The position numbers and the translations under genes were made by a program. Below the pieces are notes generated by a model. The model was not told the DNA's origin and made no database searches. It was given only the letters and a program-made list of their open reading frames with translations. Below are positions 32,132-40,515 of a DNA stretch of 64,000 nucleotides, one piece after another (position 1 is the first letter of the stretch; each line of letters starts with the position of its first letter). Source of the DNA: Streptomyces iconiensis (GTDB taxonomy: Bacteria; Actinomycetota; Actinomycetes; Streptomycetales; Streptomycetaceae). The stretch is taken from contig NZ_JANCPR020000012.1 of assembly GCF_028657195.3 (NCBI RefSeq), positions 1 to 64,000 of the forward strand. Reading direction: 5' to 3'.

Positions 32132-32860
32132 TCAGGGGCGCTCCGCCGGCACGTCGCAGGTCCCGTCCTCGCAGACGGGCGCATCGGCGTCCTGCCCCGC
32201 GACCTGGACGAGGCCGCCACTCGCCGTGTGCGCCTGCTCCAGTGCCTGGGTGAAGACCTCGGCCGGCTGGCCTCCCGAGACGCCGAAGCGGCGGTCTATG
32301 ACGAAGAACGGCACGCCCGTGGCGCCGAGTTCGGCCGCCTCGCGCTCGTCGGCCCGTACGTCGTCGGCGTAGGCGTCCTTGTCGGCGAGGACGGCGCTGG
32401 TCTCGGCCTCGTCCAGCCCCGCCAGCCTGGCGACGGTCACCACGGTCTCGGGGTCGCCGAGGGGTAGCAGCTCGGCGAAGTTGGCGCGGTAGAAGGCGTC
32501 CAGCAGCGCGGCGTGCGCCTCGGGGCCGCGCTTCTTGGCGTGGTGCAGCAGCCGGTGCAGGTCGAAGGTGGAGCCGTTCATCAGGCGGCCGGACTCGTAC
32601 CCCAGGCCCTCGCTCCTGGCGGCGTCCGCGACGCGTGCCTCAGCTGCCTCGGCCTGCTCGGGCGCGAGGCCGTACTTGTCCGCGAGGAGCTGGACGACGG
32701 GCTTGCCGCTGGGCTCTCCCGCCGACGGGTCCAGCTCGAAGGAACGGTGCACCACCTCCACCTCGTCGCGGTGTGCGAAGGACGCGAGGCCCTTCTCGAA
32801 GCGTGCCTTGCCGATGTAGCACCACGGGCAGGCGATGTCGGACCAGATCTCTACGCGCAT
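32132..32860 (-). CDS. DsbA family oxidoreductase, FrnE-like
   Basis: A 242-residue cytoplasmic thioredoxin-fold protein. The CxxC active site is DIACPWCYIGKARFEKGL at residues ~8-25. The helical insertion (LMNGSTFDLHRLLHHAKKRG) and the cis-Pro loop GATGVPFFVIDRRFGVSGGQP are typical of the FrnE/2-hydroxychromene isomerase-like branch. The C-terminal tail has CEDGTC, an additional cysteine pair also known in some FrnE proteins, where it aids redox chaperone activity. No signal peptide is present. Start ATG 32860. Confidence 0.88.
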   Translation of the reverse strand: MRVEIWSDIACPWCYIGKARFEKGLASFAHRDEVEVVHRSFELDPSAGEPSGKPVVQLLADKYGLAPEQAEAAEARVADAARSEGLGYESGRLMNGSTFDLHRLLHHAKKRGPEAHAALLDAFYRANFAELLPLGDPETVVTVARLAGLDEAETSAVLADKDAYADDVRADEREAAELGATGVPFFVIDRRFGVSGGQPAEVFTQALEQAHTASGGLVQVAGQDADAPVCEDGTCDVPAERP

Positions 32861-32897
32861 ACCGGGAGCAACGGCCCGTACACGCGGCCTATTCCCC

Positions 32898-34364
32898 TCA
32901 CGCACCCCCCACCTGCCGCTCCGTGCCGCCCGTCCCGCCCTCGGCGGTGCCGGGGTCACCGGCACCGCCCACGTCGCCCTCCGCGGGCGCCATTCCGCGT
33001 GCGACGCCCAGTTCGACCGCGTCCTGGGGGCGCAGCCGCAGCTCCTCCGCCGTCTCAGGGACACGGTCGGCCGCCCGCTTGAGGATGGCGGCTGCGGCCT
33101 CGGGCGCGATGACGGAGAAGTAGCTGTCGGGTGTGACCCACAGCCTGCCGGGGGCGGCGAGCGCGAGGGCACCGCCCGAGCCGCCCTCTCCGATGAGCAG
33201 CGAGGTGACGGGAACGGGCGCCTCGGCGAGAGCGGTGAAGGCGTCAGCGATGGCGGGCCCCGCGCCCGCGCGCTCGGCCTCGGGCCCGTTGGCTGCTCCG
33301 GGGGTGTCGATGAGCGTGAGGACCGGGATGCCGAGGCGCCCGGCCAGGCGGACGAGCCGCGCGGCCGTGCGGTAGCCGGCGGGCAGGGTCGGGGTGCCGC
33401 ACTGCGCTGCGTAGGCGATCGTGCGCCCGTCACGCAACCCGAAGCCGCACTGGACGCCCGCGTCCACACCGCCGCAGCGGTCGCCCCTGATCTGTTCGCG
33501 CAGCTCGAAGTAGGCGTCCAGGTAGGCGGCGGCGCCTGGCCTGCGGTCCGAGCGGGCACGCCGTACCGCCTCCGTACCGGTTTCCGGCGGCCGGGTCCCG
33601 TGCGCGCTGCCCGCGACGTGCAGCGCGTAGGGGACGGGCGCGGGCTCGGGCGCCGGGCCACCGCCGACGAGCAGCCCGAGCCAGTGCGCCAGGGTGGAGC
33701 CGAGCGCGTGCTCCGGCACGATCTGGTCGATGTGGCCCGCGGCGTGCTGGCCCTCCGCCGTGTAGGCGTCGGGGTCGAGGCCGGCGTCGGACGGCCGTAC
33801 GCGGGATCCCGCGAACCCGGCCTGCGCGCCGGGCAGTCCGAGCACGACATCGGCGCCGGCCGCGAGGGTGGCCCAGCCGCCGCCCGTCGTCGGATCGCGG
33901 ACGACGGCGAGCTGGGGCAGTCCCGCACGCCGGGTCAGCGCGGTCTGCCGGGTGACGCGCTGGAGCTGGGTGAGCGCCCGCATGCCCTCCTGCATCCTGC
34001 TGCCGCCGGTGGCGACGAGCGAGACGACGGGCAACCTCAGCTCGCGCGCCCTGGTGTACGCCGCCTCGATGCGGTCGCCCGTACGTTCGCCGAGCGAGCC
34101 GCCGAGGTAGCCGAACTCGAAGGCGAGCAGCACCACTTCGGACGCGCCGACCCAGCCCGTGCCCCACACGACGGACTCGCTCTCGCCCGTACGTACCTGT
34201 GCCCGCGTCCTGGCCTCGTCGTAGCCCTCCCAGCCGAGCGGTCCTCCGTACGGCCCTTCCCCCTCGGGTACGGGACAGGGGAACTCGCTGAAGTCGCGCG
34301 CCACCCGCGCGAGTACCGTGCGCGCTGAGCGGACGGGCTCGTCCGTGTGCTGGCTGGGGCTCAT
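32898..34364 (-). CDS. Fused beta-alpha acyl-CoA carboxyltransferase
   Basis: A 488-residue protein with both carboxyltransferase halves of an acetyl/propionyl-CoA carboxylase. The AccD-like half contains VVLLAFEFGYLGGSLGERTGDRIEAAY, ATGGSRMQEGMRALTQLQR and PTTGGGWATLAAGADVVLGLPGAQ. The AccA-like half contains IPVLTLIDTPGAANGPEAERAGAG, LLIGEGGSGGALALAAP and SVIAPEAAAAILKRAADR. The start ATG 34364 is chosen because upstream sequence has no similarity. The four-cysteine zinc finger of bacterial AccD is absent. It is transcribed alone and no biotin carboxylase gene is near, so it must borrow one. The acyl-CoA substrate is unknown. Confidence 0.82.
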   Translation of the reverse strand: MSPSQHTDEPVRSARTVLARVARDFSEFPCPVPEGEGPYGGPLGWEGYDEARTRAQVRTGESESVVWGTGWVGASEVVLLAFEFGYLGGSLGERTGDRIEAAYTRARELRLPVVSLVATGGSRMQEGMRALTQLQRVTRQTALTRRAGLPQLAVVRDPTTGGGWATLAAGADVVLGLPGAQAGFAGSRVRPSDAGLDPDAYTAEGQHAAGHIDQIVPEHALGSTLAHWLGLLVGGGPAPEPAPVPYALHVAGSAHGTRPPETGTEAVRRARSDRRPGAAAYLDAYFELREQIRGDRCGGVDAGVQCGFGLRDGRTIAYAAQCGTPTLPAGYRTAARLVRLAGRLGIPVLTLIDTPGAANGPEAERAGAGPAIADAFTALAEAPVPVTSLLIGEGGSGGALALAAPGRLWVTPDSYFSVIAPEAAAAILKRAADRVPETAEELRLRPQDAVELGVARGMAPAEGDVGGAGDPGTAEGGTGGTERQVGGA

Positions 34365-34602
34365 GGGTCCAGGCTGCGGTACGCGGTGGGCCCGTGTCAG
34401 CCCGGCCGGTCCGCGCGTGCCGGCAGGTAGCGGCGTTCGGGCAGGTTCAGGGTGAGGGTGTCGTCCTCGGCGGGCGCGCGGCTCCCGCCGGGCGGCGTCG
34501 AGGTGCCCGCATCCGCGGACGAGCGTGAGCGCGCCGGGGGCCTGCGGCGCCAGGCGGCGCAGCAGGTACTCGGTGGTCTCTCCGCCCGTTACCGGTGCGC
34601 GC

Positions 34603-35007
34603 TCACATCTCGGCGCCGCCGTCCGGGATGGGCCGCACGACGACGGGCGGGTCGACGAAGCCCTCAGGTACGGGGCAGGAGTGGACACGGGCTGCGATCT
34701 CGATGGCGCGGGCCTCGTCGGCGACGTCGACGACCCAGTACCCGGCCAGCACCTCCGTGGACTCTCCGTAGAGGCCGTCCGAGACGAGGGGCTTGCCGTC
34801 CTCCGCGGTGACGAACTTGGCCTCGGAGGGCGCCGTGAGGCCCTGTGCGTCGACCAGTTCGCCCTTCTCGGCCAGTTCGCTGTTGAGGGCGCCCATGTGC
34901 GCGAACATCCCCCGCATCAGCTCCTCGGTCCAGGGTGAATCCGCCGACTTGCCGCTCATGGCGTCGTAGGTGGCCTGGTCGCCCATGATCATCAACATGT
35001 ACTTCAC
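34603..35007 (-). CDS. YCII-related (DGPF) domain protein
   Basis: 134 residues from GTG 35007 with a GAGGAG ribosome binding site. It has the ferredoxin-like YCII fold: VKYMLMIMGDQATYD at the start, MGALNSELAEKGELVDAQGLTAPSEAKFV in the middle, and GYWVVDVADEARAIEIAARV near the C-terminus. In actinobacteria such genes usually precede an ECF sigma factor gene. Here none follows; the 238 nt to the carboxyltransferase gene hold only a short open frame ending in TLTLNLPERRYLPARADRPG (stop near 34398), which may be the relic of a lost partner. The function of the family is not well established. Confidence 0.83.
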   Translation of the reverse strand: MKYMLMIMGDQATYDAMSGKSADSPWTEELMRGMFAHMGALNSELAEKGELVDAQGLTAPSEAKFVTAEDGKPLVSDGLYGESTEVLAGYWVVDVADEARAIEIAARVHSCPVPEGFVDPPVVVRPIPDGGAEM

Positions 35008-35172
35008 GGGGATCTCCTCGGTCGTGTGCCGGGTGGCACCCGGGCTGGGCGCCTCCTGCCCGAGACGTCGGAGCCGGAGGCCGTTTCTCGACATCCTCCG
35101 CGAGAATGCGCCGCCCGGCGTCCGGAAGAGGCCCGCTCTACGTCCGCTCTACGCCGACTCGACACCCGCTGC

Positions 35173-36264
35173 CTACCGCATCACGCGCCCCCGCAGCACC
35201 ACGTGGCGCGGAGCCGTGAGGACGCGGACGTCCGCGCGCGGGTCGGCCGCGTAGACGACGAGGTCGGCCGGGGCGCCCTCGGCCAGCCCCGCGCGTCCCA
35301 GCCAGTCGCGGGCCGCCCAGGTGCCGGCGGAGAGCGCGTCCAGTACCGGTATGCCGGCCTTGACCAGCTCGCCGACCTCCTGGCCCACGAGGCCGTGCGC
35401 GAGCGAACCGCCCGCGTCGGTGCCGGTGAAGACGGGGATGCCGGCGTCCCATGCGGCGCGCACCGTGTCGTACCGCCGTGCGTGCAGGGAGCGCATGTGC
35501 GCCGACCAGCGGGGGAACTTGGCCTCTCCGCCGTCGGCGAGCGCGGGGAAGGTGGCGATGTTGACGAGCGTGGGGACGATGGCGACACCGCGTTCGGCGA
35601 AGAGCGGGATGGTGTCCTCGGTCAGGCCCGTGGCGTGCTCGATGCAGTCGATGCCCGCCTCGACCAGGTCGTACAGGGAGTCCTCGGCGAAGCAGTGCGC
35701 GGTGACACGGGCGCCCTCCTCGTGTGCCGCCGCAATGGCTTCCTCGATCGCCCAGCGCGGCCAGCAGGCCGTCAGGTCGCCCTCTTCCCTGTCGATCCAG
35801 TCCCCGACGAGCTTGACCCAGCCGTCCCCGCGCCGGGCCTCAGCGCGTACGTAGGCGGCGAGGTCGCCGGGTTCGATCTCGTGCGCGTAGTTGCGGATGT
35901 AACGGCGCGTACGGGCGATGTGCCGGCCCGCACGGATGATGCGGGGCAGGTCCTCGCGCTCGTCGATCCAGCGGGTGTCGGAGGGCGAGCCCGCGTCGCG
36001 GAGCAGGAGCGCGCCCGCCTCCCGGTCGGTGAGCGCCTGCTTCTCGCTGGTGGAGTCGTCGACAGGGCCGTGCGCGTCGAGCCCGACGTGGCAGTGCGCG
36101 TCCACGAGGCCGGGCAGGACCCAGCCCTCCAGGGTCGGCGGATCCCCCTGCCCACCGGGGCGTTCATAGGTGATCCGCCCGTCCACGACCCACAGTTCGT
36201 CCCTGATGTCCTCGGGCCCCACCAGCACCCGCCCCTTGATGTGCAGATCCGCGCGCTCACTCAT
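35173..36264 (-). CDS. Amidohydrolase family protein (imidazolonepropionase/dipeptidase-like)
   Basis: A 363-residue amidohydrolase-superfamily enzyme, distinct from the PF04909 pair at the window start. It has the composite layout with a small N-terminal beta-sandwich (HIKGRVLVGPEDIRDELWVVDGRITY), the HxH metal pair in GLVDAHCHVGLD, then TAHCFAED, CIEHATGL and the aspartate in FTGTDAGGSLAHGLV, and a C-terminal beta return (DLVVYAADPRADVRVL). It hydrolyses a cyclic amide or C-N bond; the substrate is unknown. It is divergent from the ectoine operon and separated from it by 560 nt. Confidence 0.87.
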   Translation of the reverse strand: MSERADLHIKGRVLVGPEDIRDELWVVDGRITYERPGGQGDPPTLEGWVLPGLVDAHCHVGLDAHGPVDDSTSEKQALTDREAGALLLRDAGSPSDTRWIDEREDLPRIIRAGRHIARTRRYIRNYAHEIEPGDLAAYVRAEARRGDGWVKLVGDWIDREEGDLTACWPRWAIEEAIAAAHEEGARVTAHCFAEDSLYDLVEAGIDCIEHATGLTEDTIPLFAERGVAIVPTLVNIATFPALADGGEAKFPRWSAHMRSLHARRYDTVRAAWDAGIPVFTGTDAGGSLAHGLVGQEVGELVKAGIPVLDALSAGTWAARDWLGRAGLAEGAPADLVVYAADPRADVRVLTAPRHVVLRGRVMR

Positions 36265-36824
36265 GAACCGCACTGTACGAGCCGCCCTCCGCGTGCCGTC
36301 CAGAGCGCCCGGCGGGGCCCGCCGGCAGGAGGGGGCAGGAGGGCGGCAAAGGAGGATCGCTCGGGTTCGCGCAGAGTACGGAAACGCATACGGAACACGA
36401 ACATGTACCGGTTCACGGAAGGTCCGGGGCAATGAACGGAAGACCGCGAGAACGTGAACCCGGGATAAGCATGAACACGCGAAAACACGAAACGGTGAAC
36501 GCAGCGTAGTGTCGTGGATTAGGCTGCAATTCAGGCAGGTTTTCGAGCACAGGTTCCCGTATTCTTCTGCCCGCTTTCCGTCACCTCAAACGCAAAGATT
36601 TCGCTAGCCCCAACCACCGTAATTCGGGCACATCTCGGGACCGTTACGTCACTGTGATGTACTCCACAGCCAGCCCTTAATGCCCGGAAAAAAGCGGATA
36701 CTCCAGGGCCAAATTGCGAGGCGATGCGCGCCTGCGCGCCCCCGCGCGGTAACACAACACACCTCCCTCATGTAACCCCACACCCCCGTGCGGTTTCGGA
36801 TTCTGCTGGGTAAATTGAATCCGC
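36265..36824. promoter_or_regulatory. AT-richer regulatory region upstream of ectA
   Basis: 560 nt with markedly lower GC than the rest and no supported ORF. TGAAC occurs four times within 68 nt (36433, 36455, 36472, 36496). Two GTAAC half-sites, at 36749-36753 and 36772-36776 (23-nt period), resemble GTnAC elements of GlnR boxes, but the GAAAC partners are not clear. Just before ectA, GGGTAAAT (36808-36815) resembles a stress-sigma -10. Control by osmotic stress is expected. All site assignments are tentative. Confidence 0.5.
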
Positions 36825-37394
36825 ATGACCGCCGCACAAGCAGACCATGCACGTGCCCATAGCGATTTCCTGGAAATGCCGGAGGGACTGAAGCTCGACA
36901 CTCCTCGCGTGGAGGACGGAGCCGCGATCTGGCGCATCGCCCGCGACTCCGGGACGCTCGACCTCAACTCCTCCTACGGCTACCTGCTGTGGTGCCGCGA
37001 CTTCGCGGCCACCTCGGTCGTCGCCCGTGGCGACGGCGGCGAGCCCGTCGGTTTCATCACCGGCTATGTCCGCCCCGAGCAGCCCCGCACCCTCGTCGTC
37101 TGGCAGGTGGCCGTCGACGAAGCCGCGCGCGGTCGCGGCCTGGCGGCGGCGATGCTCGACGGGCTGACGCTCCGTGTCGCCGAGGACTCCGGCATCGACA
37201 GCATCGAGACCACGGTCACTCCGGACAACACACCCTCGAACCGCCTGTTCGCCTCCTACGTTCAGCGGCACTCGGCCGCCGTCGTCAAGGACGTGCTGTT
37301 CGACGCCGGGCTCTTCCCCGAGGACGGGCACGAGCCCGAGGTGCTGTACCGGATAGGCCCGGTCGTGTTTCCCGGCTCCGCACCGCGGCGCTGA
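36825..37394 (+). CDS. ectA: L-2,4-diaminobutyrate acetyltransferase
   Basis: A 189-residue GNAT acetyltransferase that makes N-gamma-acetyl-L-2,4-diaminobutyrate, the second step of ectoine synthesis. The EctA signature is present: DLNSSYGYLLWCRDF, GFITGYVRPEQPRTLVVWQVAVDEAARGRGLAAAMLDGL (acetyl-CoA loop RGRGLA) and TPDNTPSNRLFASYVQRH. ATG 36825 has little ribosome binding site and follows an AT-rich -10-like sequence, so a short or leaderless mRNA is possible. It is the first of four colinear ect genes. Confidence 0.94.
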   Translation: MTAAQADHARAHSDFLEMPEGLKLDTPRVEDGAAIWRIARDSGTLDLNSSYGYLLWCRDFAATSVVARGDGGEPVGFITGYVRPEQPRTLVVWQVAVDEAARGRGLAAAMLDGLTLRVAEDSGIDSIETTVTPDNTPSNRLFASYVQRHSAAVVKDVLFDAGLFPEDGHEPEVLYRIGPVVFPGSAPRR

Positions 37395-37506
37395 CGTACA
37401 CGGCCATCACCCCCAGGGGCACGCCATCGGCGCCGTGCCCGCACCTCAACAGACTTCTCGCCTACCCCGCGTGATCCTTCACGCGACTCACTCCCAGGAG
37501 CAAGCT

Positions 37507-38775
37507 GTGACCATCACCCAGCCGGACCTCAGTGTCTTCGAGACCGTGGAGTCGGAGGTGCGCAGCTACTGCCGTGGCTGGCCGACGATCTTCGACCGGG
37601 CCCAGGGCGCGCACATGTACGACGAGGACGGCCACACCTACCTCGACTTCTTCGCCGGAGCCGGCACGCTCAACTACGGCCACAACAACCCCGTCCTCAA
37701 ACGCGCTCTGCTCGACTACCTGGAGCGGGACGGCGTCGTGCACGGGCTGGACATGTCCACCAGCGCCAAGCGTGCCTTCCTGGAGACGTTCTCCGAGACG
37801 GTCCTCAGCCCGCGCGGCATGAACCACAAGGTGATGTTCCCCGGCCCGACCGGGACCAACGCCGTGGAGGCCGCGCTGAAGCTGGCCCGTAAGGTCAAGG
37901 GCCGCGAGTCGATCGTCTCGTTCACCAACGCCTTCCACGGCATGTCGCTGGGCTCGCTCGCCGTCACCGGCAACGCCTTCAAGCGCGCCGGAGCCGGCAT
38001 CCCGCTGGTGCACGGCACGCCGATGCCGTTCGACGACTATCTCGACGGCGCCACCCCGGACTTCATCTGGTTCGAGCGCCTGCTGGAGGACCAGGGCTCG
38101 GGCCTCAACAAGCCCGCGGCCGTGATCGTGGAGACCGTGCAGGGCGAGGGCGGCATCAACGTCGCCCGCGCCTCCTGGCTGCGCGCGCTCGCCGACCTGT
38201 GCCAGCGGCACGACATGCTGCTGATCGTCGACGACATCCAGATGGGCTGCGGCCGTACGGGCCCCTTCTTCTCCTTCGAGGAGGCGGGCATCCAGCCGGA
38301 CATCATCACGCTGTCCAAGTCCATCAGCGGCTACGGCATGCCGCTCGCGCTCACCCTGTTCAAGCCGGAGCTGGACATCTGGGAGCCGGGCGAGCACAAC
38401 GGCACCTTCCGCGGCAACAACCCGGCCTTCGTGACGGCGACCGCGACGCTGCAGACCTACTGGGCCGACGGCCAGATGGAGAAGCAGACGCTCTCGCGCG
38501 GCGAGCAGGTCGAGTCCGCGCTGCGCGCCATCGCCGAGGAGCACACCTCCGACGTGGCCGACTTCCGTGGCCGCGGCCTGGTGTGGGGCCTGGAGTTCCA
38601 CAACAAGGACCGTGCCAACGCCGTCGCCAAGCGCTGCTTCGAGCTGGGCATGCTGATCGAGACCTCCGGCCCCCAGAGCGAGGTCGTCAAGCTGCTGCCC
38701 TCGCTGACCATCAGCCCGGAGGAGCTCGACGAGGGCCTCCGCATCCTCGCCAGGGCGGTGCGCGAGACCGCCTGA
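37507..38775 (+). CDS. ectB: L-2,4-diaminobutyrate transaminase
   Basis: A 422-residue class III PLP aminotransferase from GTG 37507 (AGGAGCAAGCT upstream). It converts L-aspartate semialdehyde to L-2,4-diaminobutyrate using glutamate. The family pattern is [72 protein letters not shown] and the PLP lysine in [16 protein letters not shown]. Length fits the family. Two GC-rich hairpins follow before ectC. Confidence 0.95.
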   Translation: MTITQPDLSVFETVESEVRSYCRGWPTIFDRAQGAHMYDEDGHTYLDFFAGAGTLNYGHNNPVLKRALLDYLERDGVVHGLDMSTSAKRAFLETFSETVLSPRGMNHKVMFPGPTGTNAVEAALKLARKVKGRESIVSFTNAFHGMSLGSLAVTGNAFKRAGAGIPLVHGTPMPFDDYLDGATPDFIWFERLLEDQGSGLNKPAAVIVETVQGEGGINVARASWLRALADLCQRHDMLLIVDDIQMGCGRTGPFFSFEEAGIQPDIITLSKSISGYGMPLALTLFKPELDIWEPGEHNGTFRGNNPAFVTATATLQTYWADGQMEKQTLSRGEQVESALRAIAEEHTSDVADFRGRGLVWGLEFHNKDRANAVAKRCFELGMLIETSGPQSEVVKLLPSLTISPEELDEGLRILARAVRETA

Positions 38776-38785
38776 GCGGCTGGCG

Positions 38786-38864
38786 GGTCACCGCGCGGTC
38801 GCCACCGCGCGCCAGGTGACCGCCCCACGAACTCGGCCCGCTCCGGTTGCTGCCGGGGCGGGCC
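38786..38864 (+). promoter_or_regulatory. Two consecutive hairpins between ectB and ectC
   Basis: The first hairpin (38786-38821) pairs GGTCACC with GGTGACC and GCGCGGT with ACCGCGC. The second (38835-38846 with 38853-38864) is a 12-bp stem (GGCCCGCTCCGG / CCGGGGCGGGCC, one G-U pair) with a 6-nt loop. There is no T-run. They may stabilise the ectAB message, attenuate ectC, or be partial terminators. ectC starts 57 nt later. Confidence 0.65.
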
Positions 38865-38920
38865 GCGTCCGTAATGACAGACCCCTATGGGGTACACAGA
38901 GAGAAAGGCACCATCAGACC

Positions 38921-39325
38921 GTGATCGTTCGTTCCTTCAAGGACATCGAAGACACCGACCGCCACGTCAAGGCGGCTTCGGGCACCTGGGAAAGCAAGCG
39001 GATCGTGCTCGCCAAGGAGCGCGTGGGCTTCTCCCTGCACGAAACAACGCTCTACGCGGGCACGGAGACATCGATGTGGTACGCGAACCACATCGAAGCC
39101 GTACTCTGCGTGGAGGGCGAGGCCGAACTCACCAACGAAGAGACCGGTGAGAAGCACTGGATCTCTCCCGGCACGATGTACCTCCTCGACGGGCACGAGA
39201 AGCACACGATGCGCCCGAAGACCGACTTCCGGTGCGTGTGCGTCTTCAACCCGCCCGTCACGGGCCGGGAAGACCACGACGAGAACGGCGTCTACCCGCT
39301 GCTCACCGAGCCCGACGGGGACTGA
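38921..39325 (+). CDS. ectC: Ectoine synthase
   Basis: A 134-residue cupin-type enzyme from GTG 38921 that cyclises N-gamma-acetyl-L-2,4-diaminobutyrate to ectoine. The sequence follows the EctC pattern: [71 protein letters not shown], and [44 protein letters not shown], with Tyr, Glu and His metal ligands of the cupin barrel in this range. Length is normal. An intrinsic terminator follows before ectD. Confidence 0.95.
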   Translation: MIVRSFKDIEDTDRHVKAASGTWESKRIVLAKERVGFSLHETTLYAGTETSMWYANHIEAVLCVEGEAELTNEETGEKHWISPGTMYLLDGHEKHTMRPKTDFRCVCVFNPPVTGREDHDENGVYPLLTEPDGD

Positions 39326-39346
39326 GCCACAGTTCCAGCCGCGGCT

Positions 39347-39371
39347 ACGGGCCAGTCCACTGGCCCGTTTT
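39347..39371 (+). terminator. Intrinsic terminator between ectC and ectD
   Basis: A perfect 9-bp stem (ACGGGCCAG / CTGGCCCGT) with a TCCA loop, directly followed by TTTT. It lies 22 nt after the ectC stop and 55 nt before ectD. It should reduce read-through from ectABC into ectD. Confidence 0.8.
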
Positions 39372-39425
39372 CGGCTGTTTCGCCCAATAGGACAGGGCCG
39401 TACGAGAGGAGAGGAAGGCACATCC

Positions 39426-40325
39426 ATGACCACCGCACCCGAGCGCACCGCCGACCTGTACCCGACTCGCGGAACCACCGAGGTGGCGACTCCGCGTATG
39501 GACCCCGTTGTGTGGTCCGAACCGGGTGCTCCGGGGCCGATCGAGGCCGCGGATCTGGCGGGCTTCGAGCGGGACGGGTTCCTCGCGATCGACCAACTCG
39601 TCACACCTGACGAGGTGGACGCGTACCGCGCGGAACTGGAACGGCTCACCTCGGATCCGGAGATCCGCTCCGACGAACGCTCGATCGTCGAGCCGAAGTC
39701 AGGGGAGATCCGGTCCGTGTTCGAGGTGCACAAACTCAGCGAGGTCTTCGCCGAACTGGTGCGGGACCCGCGTGTCGTGGGCAGGGCACGGCAGATCCTG
39801 GGCTCGGACGTGTACGTCCACCAGTCCCGGATCAATGTGAAGCCGGGCTTCGGCGCCACGGGATTCTACTGGCACTCCGACTTCGAGACCTGGCACGCGG
39901 AGGACGGTCTGCCGCGTATGCGGACCGTGTCGGTCTCGATCGCGCTGACAGAGAACTACGACACCAACGGCGGCTTGATGATCATGCCGGGGTCGCACAA
40001 GACCTTCCTCGGCTGCTCCGGCGAGACGCCGAAGGACAACTACAAGAAGTCGCTTCAGATGCAGGACGCGGGGACTCCCTCGGACGAGTCCCTCACCAAG
40101 TTCGCCGAGGCGCACGGGATCCGGCTGTTCACCGGCAAGCCCGGCTCGGCGACCTGGTTCGACTGCAACTGCATGCACGGAAGCGGTGACAACATCACTC
40201 CGTACGCGCGGAGCAATGTCTTCATCGTCTTCAACAGCGTGGAGAACGAGGCGGTGGAACCCTTCGCAGCGCCCGTCCGGCGTCCCGAGTTCGTCGGGGC
40301 ACGGGACTTCACCCCCGTGAAGTAG
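39426..40325 (+). CDS. ectD: Ectoine 5-hydroxylase
   Basis: A 299-residue Fe(II)/2-oxoglutarate dioxygenase that makes 5-hydroxyectoine. The diagnostic EctD segment GFYWHSDFETWHAEDGLPRMR carries the iron ligands His and Asp of HxD. The distal His is in CNCMHGSGDN, and the substrate loop is VHQSRINVKPGFGATG. The start ATG 39426 is preceded by GAGGAGAGGAAGG. Being behind a terminator, it may rely partly on its own promoter in 39372-39420. Confidence 0.95.
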   Translation: MTTAPERTADLYPTRGTTEVATPRMDPVVWSEPGAPGPIEAADLAGFERDGFLAIDQLVTPDEVDAYRAELERLTSDPEIRSDERSIVEPKSGEIRSVFEVHKLSEVFAELVRDPRVVGRARQILGSDVYVHQSRINVKPGFGATGFYWHSDFETWHAEDGLPRMRTVSVSIALTENYDTNGGLMIMPGSHKTFLGCSGETPKDNYKKSLQMQDAGTPSDESLTKFAEAHGIRLFTGKPGSATWFDCNCMHGSGDNITPYARSNVFIVFNSVENEAVEPFAAPVRRPEFVGARDFTPVK

Positions 40326-40348
40326 TGACGCGGCCGGCCCACTGACCG

Positions 40349-40377
40349 GGGGCGGGATCGCAGGGCGGTCCCGCCCC
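40349..40377 (+). terminator. Terminator after ectD
   Basis: GGGGCGGGA pairs with TCCCGCCCC (9 bp) around an 11-nt loop, followed by TTC. It lies 23 nt downstream of the ectD stop. Confidence 0.75.
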
Positions 40378-40404
40378 TTCGTCATGAGTCACCGTTCGCC
40401 GTTC

Positions 40405-40455
40405 GTCGCGAACCACCTGTCGTCGCGAACCATCTGTCGTCGCGAACCACAGATT
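40405..40455. repeat. Three tandem copies of a 17-nt repeat
   Basis: CGTCGCGAACCACCTGT, CGTCGCGAACCATCTGT and CGTCGCGAACCACAGAT follow each other without a spacer in the convergent gap between ectD and the aminotransferase gene. There is no coding support. It is probably a small minisatellite. Confidence 0.85.
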
Positions 40456-40515
40456 GTCCTGAACCGCCGCGCCGCTGCTCTCGCACGGCCACGTTCACCG
40501 CACGGCCGCCAACGG

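Noticed and set aside
36749..36776. Confirmed GlnR box
   Set aside because: The GTAAC pair is 23 nt apart and the intervening GAAAC half-sites are missing.
36808..36815. Full SigB-type promoter before ectA
   Set aside because: The GGGTAA -10-like motif is present, but a GnnT -35 element at 14-16 nt was not found; the best is 12 nt away.
40405..40455. Possible mini CRISPR array
   Set aside because: Repeats are only 17 nt and head-to-tail with no spacers, and no cas gene is nearby.
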